From the NCBI GenBank assembly GCA_039030715.1, contig JBCCDU010000138.1, positions 1-6,379 of the forward strand: a stretch of DNA of 6,379 nt, given 5' to 3'. The position numbers were made by a program, and so were the translations under genes. Positions 1 to 5,544 of this stretch are shown here, piece by piece (the stretch's first letter is position 1; every line of letters starts with the position of its first letter). Below the pieces are notes generated by a model. That model was not told the origin of the DNA. It made no database searches and saw only the letters and a program-made list of their open reading frames with translations. The DNA is from Thermohalobaculum sp039030715. GTDB taxonomy: Bacteria; Pseudomonadota; Alphaproteobacteria; Rhodobacterales; Rhodobacteraceae.

Positions 1-216
1 AACCACATCGACCGGGCCGATTTCAGAGGGGTTCGACGTTGCGTGAATACGCGCATTGACCTCGGTCCCGTCTTTGAGCAGCGTCAGGCCATCCTTCTTG
101 ATCGCTTCCAGATGGGCGCCGCGGGCGATGATCGAGACTTCGGCCATACCGGATTTTGCCAGGCCGACCGCCAGGTAGCCGCCAATCGCTCCGGCGCCGT
201 AGATGCAGATTTTCAT
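1..216 (-). CDS. Ketopantoate reductase family protein (2-dehydropantoate 2-reductase-like), N-terminal 72 residues, gene runs off the window
   Basis: Only the N-terminus is present and the frame is open to the window edge. It begins MKICIYGAGAIGGYLAVGLA, a Rossmann dinucleotide-binding strand with G7-x-G9-x-x-G12. SIIARGAHLEAIKKDGL follows, with the arginine after the second strand that usually indicates NADPH preference in this family. Classical PanE reduces ketopantoate to pantoate in cytoplasmic pantothenate/CoA synthesis, but many family members are paralogues acting on other 2-oxo acids. I chose ATG 216 because AGAGGA lies 7 bases upstream; the in-frame ATG at 222 sits only one base from that site. 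It follows the aminotransferase gene on the same strand with a 131-base gap containing a hairpin, so co-transcription is plausible. The family is clear; the substrate is not, and the catalytic Lys/Glu residues lie outside the window. Confidence 0.88.
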   Translation of the reverse strand, partial: MKICIYGAGAIGGYLAVGLAKSGMAEVSIIARGAHLEAIKKDGLTLLKDGTEVNARIHATSNPSEIGPVDVV

Positions 217-295
217 CGCCATATCCTCTTTCTGTTTGATCGGATCGCCTGGGCTGGGGCCCGGCGTCGCGCCGCACGGCGGGTGTTGCGCGATG

Positions 296-326
296 CGGTG
301 GCCGTGCATCAGGGGCGCGGCCACCG
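296..326 (-). other. Intergenic hairpin between aminotransferase and reductase genes
   Basis: The arms CGGTGGCCG (296-304) and CGGCCACCG (318-326) are perfect 9-bp complements around a 13-base loop. It lies 22 bases past the aminotransferase stop and about 80 bases before the reductase start. No T-run follows on the minus strand, so it does not look like a standard intrinsic terminator. A role in mRNA processing, partial termination or stabilisation of the upstream message is inference. Confidence 0.5.
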
Positions 327-347
327 ACAGTTCGCGTGGGGCGTGCC

Positions 348-1547
348 TTATTCGGCCGCCTGAGCCAGCGCGACGGTGTCGCTGGCGCTGTAATAGGATT
401 GCGCTGCCGCCACGCCGGAGCCGAGCTCGATCGGAATGCCCACATCCTTCATCGCCATTTCGGCGCCGGTCAGGGCCTGCATGACCATCAGCTCGTTCAG
501 CCAGCCGAGATGGCCAATACGGAAGACCCGGCCCGCGACCTTCGAGAGGCCGATGCCAAGCGAGAGCTGGTAGCGGTGATAGGCACGCTGCACGACTTCG
601 TTCGAATCGAAGCCCTCGGGGATCACGATGGCCGAGACAGTGTTCGACACCCATTCCGGGCCAGCGGCGCAGAGGCGGCAACCATCCCAGGCATCGACCG
701 CGCGGCGCACGCCCTCGGCCAGAAACTGGTGACGGGCGAAGACCTGCTCCAGCCCCTCGTCCTCCAGCATCTCGCAGGACCGTTTCAGGCCGCGCAGCAG
801 CGTGGTGGCGGGGGTGTACGGGAACCAGCCATCCTTGTTCAGCTTCATCATGTCGTCCCACGAGAAGAACGTGCGCGGCAGCTTCGCGGTGGTGCGTGCC
901 TCCAGCGCTTTCTGGCTGACGCAGATGATGGCGAGGCCGGTAGGCAGCATGAAGCCCTTCTGGCTGCCGGAAACGCAGACATCGACGCCCCATTCTTCCA
1001 TGCGCATATCGATCGAAGCGACCGAGGAGACGCCATCGACGAACAGAAGTGCCGGGTGATCGGCGGCATCCAGAACCTTGCGCACGCCGGCGATGTCGGA
1101 GGTCACGCCGGTCGCCGTCTCGTTCTGACATGCCAGCACGGCTTTGATCTTGTGGTCTTTGTCGGCTTCCAGGTGCTTGGCATACTCGGCCAGGGGGACA
1201 CCTTCGCCCCACGGCGTCTCGACGGCGATCACATTCAGGCCGAAGCGCTCGCACATGTCACGCCACAGGTGGCTGAATTGGCCAAAGACCGAGCAGAGCA
1301 CGGTGTCGCCCGGGCTCAGGGTGTTGGTGATGGCGCTTTCCCAGCCGCCGGTGCCGGAGCCGGGGAAAAGGAAGACCTGACCAGTCTCGGATTTGAAGAT
1401 CCGCTTCACCTGTTCGAACAACGGCAGGGTCAGTTCGGGGAAGTTGGGCGCGCGCTGATCTTCCAGCGGGACTTCCATAGCCTGGCGCAATTCGAATGGC
1501 ATGTTCGTCGGGCCGGGGATGGCCAGAGTGTGAAAACCGGTTTTCAT
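348..1547 (-). CDS. PLP-dependent class V aminotransferase, serine/aspartate-glyoxylate aminotransferase type
   Basis: This 399-residue cytoplasmic enzyme matches the full length of the serine-glyoxylate (SgaA) and aspartate-glyoxylate (BhcA) aminotransferase family. Visible marks are the N-terminal AIPGPTNMP (residues 9-17), the phosphate-loop-like SGTGGWESAITNTLSPGD (64-81), NETATG (142-147), D171 in LLFVDGVSS for the PLP ring nitrogen, K197 in SGSQKGFMLP as the Schiff-base lysine, and R343 in VFRIGH for the substrate carboxylate. Such enzymes move an amino group from serine, alanine or aspartate to glyoxylate, giving glycine. The start at 1547 is set by GGAGGA at 1556-1561, eight bases upstream, and by the family N-terminus; the frame is open further upstream to 1661 but that stretch is not family-like. 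The neighbouring reductase-family gene suggests a 2-oxo-acid module. Donor specificity cannot be read from sequence alone; the bhcB, bhcC and bhcD genes of the beta-hydroxyaspartate cycle are not in view. Confidence 0.9.
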   Translation of the reverse strand: MKTGFHTLAIPGPTNMPFELRQAMEVPLEDQRAPNFPELTLPLFEQVKRIFKSETGQVFLFPGSGTGGWESAITNTLSPGDTVLCSVFGQFSHLWRDMCERFGLNVIAVETPWGEGVPLAEYAKHLEADKDHKIKAVLACQNETATGVTSDIAGVRKVLDAADHPALLFVDGVSSVASIDMRMEEWGVDVCVSGSQKGFMLPTGLAIICVSQKALEARTTAKLPRTFFSWDDMMKLNKDGWFPYTPATTLLRGLKRSCEMLEDEGLEQVFARHQFLAEGVRRAVDAWDGCRLCAAGPEWVSNTVSAIVIPEGFDSNEVVQRAYHRYQLSLGIGLSKVAGRVFRIGHLGWLNELMVMQALTGAEMAMKDVGIPIELGSGVAAAQSYYSASDTVALAQAAE

Positions 1548-1732
1548 GATGTCTTTCCTCCAAGACTGAACCTTTGCTGCCCAGGTGATGCGCGTGCGAC
1601 GACGCTGGGGAAAGGCAAAAAATCTAAGACCCCGTTTCGGTTTTCTTTGCGAGGGCCTCATTCATTAGATGCCATTAAGAGGCATGAAGCTGGGCTTTGG
1701 CCCAAAATCCGTAACGCTTTGATTTAAAGTGA

Positions 1733-1748
1733 GTTTCCAATAGGAAAC
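1733..1748. promoter_or_regulatory. Palindrome, candidate operator
   Basis: GTTTCC-AATA-GGAAAC is a perfect 6-4-6 inverted repeat, 186 bases upstream of the aminotransferase start. Its form, TTTCC and GGAAA half-sites around a short AT core, resembles operators reported for some IclR-family repressors. The regulator is not in the window, so this assignment is inference. Confidence 0.45.
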
Positions 1749-1763
1749 ATCTCACAAGCAAAC

Positions 1764-1778
1764 TTCCACCAGGTGGAA
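1764..1778. promoter_or_regulatory. Second palindrome, candidate operator (alternatively a weak hairpin after the upstream gene)
   Basis: TTCCACC-A-GGTGGAA is a perfect 7-1-7 inverted repeat. Its centre is about 30 bases, close to three helical turns, from the centre of the palindrome at 1733-1748, and it shares TTCC and GGAA arms with that site. It also lies 23 bases past the stop of the gene ending at 1801. As RNA it would form only a 5-bp stem with no strong U-tract, so a terminator is less likely than a protein-binding site. Confidence 0.4.
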
Positions 1779-1800
1779 TTCGCAGTGCAAAAATGGTAGA

Positions 1801-2409
1801 TCAGCCGAAATAGGCCGATGCTGGCAGGAACTTCGCGAGTCGCGCGGCATCGGCCCAATCGCGCTCGCAGGCCTGCGTGCCGATCATCACCACCGTATCG
1901 CCGGGCCGCTTTTGGGGATCCAGCAGGGCGCGGATTGCCCTGGTGCCGGTCTTTCGGTCGGCGTTAGGCTGTGGGGCTGGGCCGATCCCGTGCATCTCCA
2001 GGCGATAGCGCCCGGCAAGCATCGCTCCAACGGCGATTGGGTCGTCGGCGGGATCGGTCATCAGCAGCCTTGCTGCATCGATCTCCGACAGCTTGGCGCG
2101 TGCGGGTTCGGCAATCTCGCCCCCGCGCGCAAGGCGCAGACCTATGGCTTCGGAGGTGAACAAGAATGCCACCACATCCCGCCCCGTGCCCAACAGGATC
2201 GAGGCATATTGAGGATAGGCCAGCCCCAGATCCTTCGCACGGGCGACCCGGCGCTTCAGGATCTCCAACGGCAGTTTTGGCATCAACTGGGCGCGGGCCT
2301 TCTTCCAGGCGAAGACGCGAAAGCCATGCCCAGACTCGAGCGGCGGACCCTGATTGTGGCCAATCCCGGGCATCTTCTCGTGATCCAGGGCGGAGATGGG
2401 AGAGCGCAT
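1801..2409 (-). CDS. Conserved alphaproteobacterial protein of unknown function with N-terminal GHNQGPP motif
   Basis: I cannot assign a function. The 202-residue product has PGIGHNQGPPLE at residues 14-25, a motif I associate with the N-termini of uncharacterised alphaproteobacterial proteins, some of them linked to phage or gene-transfer-agent loci. A basic, probably helical segment follows (WKKARAQLMPKLPLEILKRR, 35-54), then TGRDVVAFLFTSEAIGLRL (about 75-93) and a C-terminal part with a strand-like TVVMIGTQ. There is no signal peptide and no convincing membrane helix. The ATG at 2409 lies four bases after the stop of the upstream oxidoreductase (TGA-cgac-ATG), with AAGG a short way before it, implying translational coupling. 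A second ATG at residue 13, directly before PGIGHNQGPP, is an alternative start. The gene is not visibly a prophage remnant, since both neighbours are metabolic. Confidence 0.8.
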   Translation of the reverse strand: MRSPISALDHEKMPGIGHNQGPPLESGHGFRVFAWKKARAQLMPKLPLEILKRRVARAKDLGLAYPQYASILLGTGRDVVAFLFTSEAIGLRLARGGEIAEPARAKLSEIDAARLLMTDPADDPIAVGAMLAGRYRLEMHGIGPAPQPNADRKTGTRAIRALLDPQKRPGDTVVMIGTQACERDWADAARLAKFLPASAYFG

Positions 2410-2413
2410 GTCG

Positions 2414-3400
2414 TCAGACCTTCAGCAGGATTTTGCCGCGATGGGTGGCGGCCTGCATCATCGCATGGGCCTTGGCCGCCTCGTCCAGCGGCAGGACGGT
2501 GTGGGTGACCGGGCGCAGGGTGCCATCGGCGAAGAGCGGCCAGACCTCGGCCTCCAGCGCGCGCGCAACGGCGGTTTTATACGCGGCGGGACGGCTGCGC
2601 AGGGTCGATCCGGTATAAACCAGCCGCTTCAGCATCACCGGCATAAGGTTGATCTCGACCTTCGAGCCGCCGTTGAAGGCAAGCTGGATGATCCGGCAAT
2701 CGTGATTGGCGGCCTTTATGTTCTGGGCGATGTAGTCGCCGCCGATGATGTCGAGGATGATATCCGCCCCACCGGCCTCGCGTGTGATCGCGACGAAATC
2801 CTCCGCGCGATAGTCGATCACCCGTTCGGCGCCCAGGTCAAGACAGAATTCTGTGCCCTCCGCTCCCTCGGTCGCGAAGACCCGCAGGCCGCGCGCTTTC
2901 CCGAGCTGGATGCAGGTGGAGCCGATCCCCCCGCCGCCGCCATGCACCAGGAACAGTCCACCCTCTGGCCCCTGATGCCCATGAAAGACATTCGACCACA
3001 CGGTGAAGAAGGTCTCGCAAAGGCCCGCCGCGTCCTGCAGTGAAACGCCCTGGGGAATGGGCAGGCAGTGATCGGCCAGGATTGCCACATGTTCCGCATA
3101 GGCACCGCCATTGGTCAGGCCGCACACCTGATCGCCGGGCTTCCAGCGTGTAACACCCTCGCCCAGCGCGACAACCTCGCCCGACATCTCCAGCCCCAGC
3201 AGGTCGGAGGCGCCGGGCGGCGGCGGATAAAACCCCTTGCGCTGGATGATATCGGGGCCGTTCACACCGCAGGCCGCGACGCGCACCAGCACCTCGCCCG
3301 GCGCCGGTTCGGGCAGGGGCCGGATGCCGGGGATCAGGACTTCCGGCTCGCCATAGCTTTGGTTGTCCGTCCCCATAGTGATCACGCGCATCTGGCTCAT
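2414..3400 (-). CDS. NAD(P)H-dependent quinone oxidoreductase, PIG3-type MDR family
   Basis: The 328-residue length is typical of zinc-free medium-chain reductases of the TP53I3/PIG3-like quinone oxidoreductase group, which pass electrons from NADPH to quinones or similar carbonyls in the cytoplasm. The GroES-like N-terminal half shows EVLVRVAACGVNGPDIIQRKG (36-56), YPPPPGASDLLGLEMSGEV (58-76) and WKPGDQV (86-92). The cofactor half has the glycine-rich loop LVHGGGGGIGSTCIQLG (151-167), then GAERVIDY (190-197) and DIIGGDYIAQN (217-227). The loop reads GGGGGIG where the serine-containing GGSSGIG or GGASGIG is more usual, a mild oddity. I chose ATG 3400 because GAGGA precedes it by 5 bases and it gives the family N-terminus; the frame is open to 3652 but that would cover the divergent gene. 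ATG 3391 is a possible alternative. The orphan gene follows four bases downstream. Confidence 0.9.
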   Translation of the reverse strand: MSQMRVITMGTDNQSYGEPEVLIPGIRPLPEPAPGEVLVRVAACGVNGPDIIQRKGFYPPPPGASDLLGLEMSGEVVALGEGVTRWKPGDQVCGLTNGGAYAEHVAILADHCLPIPQGVSLQDAAGLCETFFTVWSNVFHGHQGPEGGLFLVHGGGGGIGSTCIQLGKARGLRVFATEGAEGTEFCLDLGAERVIDYRAEDFVAITREAGGADIILDIIGGDYIAQNIKAANHDCRIIQLAFNGGSKVEINLMPVMLKRLVYTGSTLRSRPAAYKTAVARALEAEVWPLFADGTLRPVTHTVLPLDEAAKAHAMMQAATHRGKILLKV

Positions 3401-3429
3401 CGGTGTCCTCGTCTTTCCGCTTGCCCTCT

Positions 3430-3458
3430 CGTTTAGCTGTGCGAGCCTCGGGCGGCAA
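3430..3458 (-). promoter_or_regulatory. Possible sigma-70-like promoter for the quinone oxidoreductase gene
   Basis: On the minus strand, TTGCCG (3458-3453) and TAAACG (3435-3430) are separated by exactly 17 bases. They match the -35 and -10 consensus at about four and three of six positions. The implied start near 3423 gives a leader of about 23 bases. It lies in the 75-base gap to the divergent gene, which must also hold that gene's promoter. Confidence 0.25.
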
Positions 3459-3475
3459 TCGGCAAGGAGGAGCTG

Positions 3476-3864
3476 ATGCGCCGCATATTCCTGGTCGCAG
3501 CCGTGATCCTGGTGCCGCTGGCAGGGATGGCGGATGAGTGCGCCCTGAACGGTCCGGAAATCGCGGAGCGGTTGGAGGGCGTCACCATTGCCTATGAGAA
3601 CGCTACCCGGGAATTCAAACCCAGCGGCGCGACGCCTTACGATGACGGCCATCCAAGCTGGGGGTATCGGGAGTGCAGGGCGATCAGTATTGCTCGCTCT
3701 GGCCGCCGCAGGAGGTCTGGGTCTGCCATGACGTGGCCGCAGATCCTGCCAACGCGACCGAGCTGTTCTGGCTTGGCGAGAGCGGAGCGCGCTATGTCGG
3801 CAAGGTCATCGACTCGCCCCTTCTGTTGCGTCGCCCTCTTGTGCAAGGCGGGCCAAGCCCCTAG
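3476..3864 (+). pseudogene. Small exported Rhodobacterales-type protein, frame broken by an apparent 1-base deletion near 3671
   Basis: The gene starts at ATG 3476 behind a strong AAGGAGG. A signal peptide (MRRIFLVAAVILVPLAGMA, cleavage near residue 19) leads into DECALNGPEIAERLEGVTIA. After PSWGYR (residue 65, ending at 3670) the frame becomes arginine-rich nonsense running to 4132, well into the next gene. Meanwhile the -1 frame opens at 3673 with VQGDQYCSLWPPQEVWVCHD and stops at TAG 3862-3864, 27 bases before the carbonic anhydrase start. Adding one base, for example restoring CGGG to CGGGG at 3668-3671, gives a continuous 129-residue periplasmic protein with three cysteines (one in each of DEC, YCS and VCH). 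I recall WGY..V.GD.YCS.WPP as a conserved pattern in small secreted proteins of this group, with no known function. No slippery heptamer is present, so this is a real mutation or a sequencing indel. Confidence 0.78.
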
Positions 3865-3890
3865 ACCGCTCGGAACAAACGGGGATGCAT

Positions 3891-4553
3891 ATGACAGAGT
3901 CTACGTCCGATCAGGTTCCAGACTATCTCGTCCAGCGCTATCAGACGTGGCGCGAGGGGGCCTTTGCCAAGAACCGCGCCTGGTATGCGCGCCTGGCCGA
4001 CAAGGGGCAGAATCCGCGTGCGATGGTGATCAGTTGCTGCGACAGCCGGGTCGATACGGTGCAGATGTTCGGGGCGGAGCCGGGCGATCTGTTTGTCGTG
4101 CGCAACGTGGCCAATCTGGTTCCACCCTATAATCCCGATCACCAGCATCACGGCACTTCGGCTGCGGTCGAGTATGCGGTGAATGCCTTGCAGGTCGCCC
4201 ATATCGTTGTGGTCGGCCATTCGAAATGCGGCGGGGTCAATGCCTGCCATCAGATGTGTACCGGCAACGCGCCTGAGCTTGAGGAAACCTCCTCGTTCAT
4301 CGGCCGCTGGATGGACATCCTGCGCCCGGGTTGCGAGCGGGTGCTGAAGGAAAAGCTGGAAGGCGCAGAGCTGGAGACCGCGCTGGAGCATGAAGCCGTG
4401 CTGACCTCGCTGCGCAACCTGCGGACCTTCCCGTTCGTGCGCAAGGCCGAGGCCGATGGGATGCTGAGCCTGCACGGCGCCTGGATCGAGATCGGCACCG
4501 GCACGCTGCACGCGGCCGACAGCAAGGGCGGGTTCGCGCCGATTGGCGATTGA
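3891..4553 (+). CDS. Beta-class carbonic anhydrase
   Basis: This 220-residue zinc enzyme interconverts CO2 and bicarbonate in the cytoplasm, supporting carboxylation reactions and pH balance. The zinc-site signature is complete: C49 and the D51/R53 dyad in SCCDSR, then H110 and C113 in VVVGHSKCGGV. Other family marks are VVRNVANLVPPY (about 69-80) and HHGTSAAVEYAVNALQVAHI (86-105), plus the C-terminal LSLHGAWIEIGTGTL. The length is normal for bacterial beta enzymes. ATG 3891 is preferred because GGGG sits 6 bases before it; the in-frame ATG at 3885 touches that site directly and would add two residues. It follows the broken exported-protein gene by 26 bases and probably shares its transcript. 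It converges on the dehalogenase gene with 8 bases between stops and no visible terminator. Confidence 0.95.
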   Translation: MTESTSDQVPDYLVQRYQTWREGAFAKNRAWYARLADKGQNPRAMVISCCDSRVDTVQMFGAEPGDLFVVRNVANLVPPYNPDHQHHGTSAAVEYAVNALQVAHIVVVGHSKCGGVNACHQMCTGNAPELEETSSFIGRWMDILRPGCERVLKEKLEGAELETALEHEAVLTSLRNLRTFPFVRKAEADGMLSLHGAWIEIGTGTLHAADSKGGFAPIGD

Positions 4554-4561
4554 GCCCCTGA

Positions 4562-5443
4562 TCAGGCCAACTCGGCCACCGCGCGCTCGGCGATCTCCTC
4601 GCCCCATTCCTGCAGGAAGTGCCCGCCATCGGCGACGCGCATCGGGGTCTCGCAGCCCAGAAGTCTTGCCAGCTTCTCCATGATCTGTGAACCCAGGACC
4701 GGGTCTTGCTCGCCAATCGCGACGAAGGTCTTTCCGTTCCAGTCGTTCTGGAAGAAAGCCTTGGCGGCTTTCGCGGTGTCTGCTCCCTCCATATCTGGCC
4801 GCGTGGCTACCAGTTCGGGGAAACGCCGGGCGCCCGCGCGATACCGCGCATCGGGGAAAGGCGCGTCATAGGCCGCGGCCTCCGCCTCGGTCAGATGGGG
4901 CGCACCGCGACGCATCAGGCCGGATATCGGGAAATCCGGCTGGCTGGCCACGAACTGGCGCCAGGCTTCGAAGGCTTCGCCCGCCGGAACACCGGTGGCA
5001 AGCGTCGTGTTCATGACCAGAAGCCGGTCGATCTGCGGCACCTCCATCGGCAGGGTCAGGCCCAGGATGCCGCCCCAATCCTGGCAGACCAGGGTGATCG
5101 GGCCGTCCAGCCGCTCGACAAAGCGCAGCAGCATCCGGCGGTGGAAATCGAAAGTATAGATCTCGTCAGCGAGCGGTTTGTCGGAGCGGCCAAAGCCCAG
5201 CAGATCCGGGGCGACGACCCGGTAACCCGCCGCCGCGAAGACCGGGATCATGCGACGATAGAGATAGCACCAGGTCGGCTGACCATGCAGGCAGAGATAG
5301 GTGCGCGGCCCCGCGCCTTCGTCCAGGTAATGGATGCGGAGCCCCTCATAGCCCGGAAGGTCGTCGAGATAATGAGGCTGGAACGCAAAGCCAGGCAGGT
5401 TCTGGAACGCTTCCTCGGGCGTGCGGATGGCATCGATTGGCAT
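4562..5443 (-). CDS. Haloalkane dehalogenase, HLD-I subfamily, DhlA-like
   Basis: This 293-residue alpha/beta-hydrolase should cleave carbon-halogen bonds by water to give an alcohol and halide. It follows Xanthobacter DhlA along its whole length: AIRTPEEAFQNL, NYLDDLPGY-like HYLDDLPGYEGLR (24-36), FGRSDKP (84-90), and LTEAEAAAYDAPFPDARY (184-201). Catalytic residues are in place: nucleophile D122 with halide-binding W123 in CQDWGG, second halide Trp W161 in FEAW, acid D247 in GEQDPVLG, and base H275 in GGHFLQEWG. The oxyanion-region motif HGQPTW (53-58) has Gln where DhlA has Glu. Between strand MNTTL and the cap Trp it lacks roughly ten residues that DhlA carries. The start at 5443 has AGGAGG just upstream. 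No signal peptide is seen, so it is cytoplasmic. The family is secure and the substrate range unknown; dichloroethane activity should not be assumed. Confidence 0.93.
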   Translation of the reverse strand: MPIDAIRTPEEAFQNLPGFAFQPHYLDDLPGYEGLRIHYLDEGAGPRTYLCLHGQPTWCYLYRRMIPVFAAAGYRVVAPDLLGFGRSDKPLADEIYTFDFHRRMLLRFVERLDGPITLVCQDWGGILGLTLPMEVPQIDRLLVMNTTLATGVPAGEAFEAWRQFVASQPDFPISGLMRRGAPHLTEAEAAAYDAPFPDARYRAGARRFPELVATRPDMEGADTAKAAKAFFQNDWNGKTFVAIGEQDPVLGSQIMEKLARLLGCETPMRVADGGHFLQEWGEEIAERAVAELA

Positions 5444-5486
5444 GGGCTCCTCCTGTCGTTGCGGCCAGTCTAGGCCAACCGGCGCG

Positions 5487-5520
5487 TGCGGGCTTCAAGA
5501 TTTTGTGGCTTGAGCCTGCG
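5487..5520 (+). other. Imperfect hairpin in the dehalogenase/esterase divergent region
   Basis: GGCT-t-CAAG (5491-5499) pairs with CTTG-AGCC (5509-5516) with one bulged T and a 9-base loop. The stem extends outward by G-C and G-U pairs to 5487/5520 when read as plus-strand RNA, not equally well on the minus strand. That asymmetry hints at a leader structure 24 bases before the esterase start. No T-run follows. Confidence 0.3.
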
Positions 5521-5544
5521 TTGTGAACCGGGTCTTGTCAGGCA

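Larger units (their letters stand above)
1548..1800 (-). promoter_or_regulatory. Upstream regulatory region of the aminotransferase gene
   Basis: This 253-base gap holds no supported gene and is visibly richer in A and T than its flanks between about 1610 and 1800. It contains two perfect palindromes (listed separately), weaker inverted repeats ATGCC/GGCAT (1669-1685) and TGGGC/GCCCA (1691-1704), and the Shine-Dalgarno GGAGGA at 1556-1561. A TTTAAA at 1723-1728 could serve as a minus-strand -10, but I find no good -35 at the right distance. If that -10 is real, the first palindrome would lie within the promoter spacer, a typical repressor position. No clear intrinsic terminator for the upstream gene is visible. 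Confidence 0.45.

Noticed and set aside
336..1727. Long plus-strand open frame (463 codons) opposite the aminotransferase
   Set aside because: It is the antisense shadow of a GC-rich gene; its product is His/Arg/Gly-rich with no domain, while the minus-strand frame carries a full catalytic motif set.
3637..3700. Programmed -1 frameshifting in the small exported protein gene
   Set aside because: No X-XXY-YYZ slippery heptamer in register and no convincing downstream pseudoknot was seen; a one-base deletion explains it more simply.
4557..4566. CCTGATCAGG palindrome between the convergent stops as a bidirectional terminator
   Set aside because: Only 10 bases with no loop and no T-run on either side; chance is likely in the 8-base gap.
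4706..5473. Plus-strand open frame of 255 codons opposite the dehalogenase
   Set aside because: Antisense shadow; the minus-strand product has the complete haloalkane dehalogenase active site.
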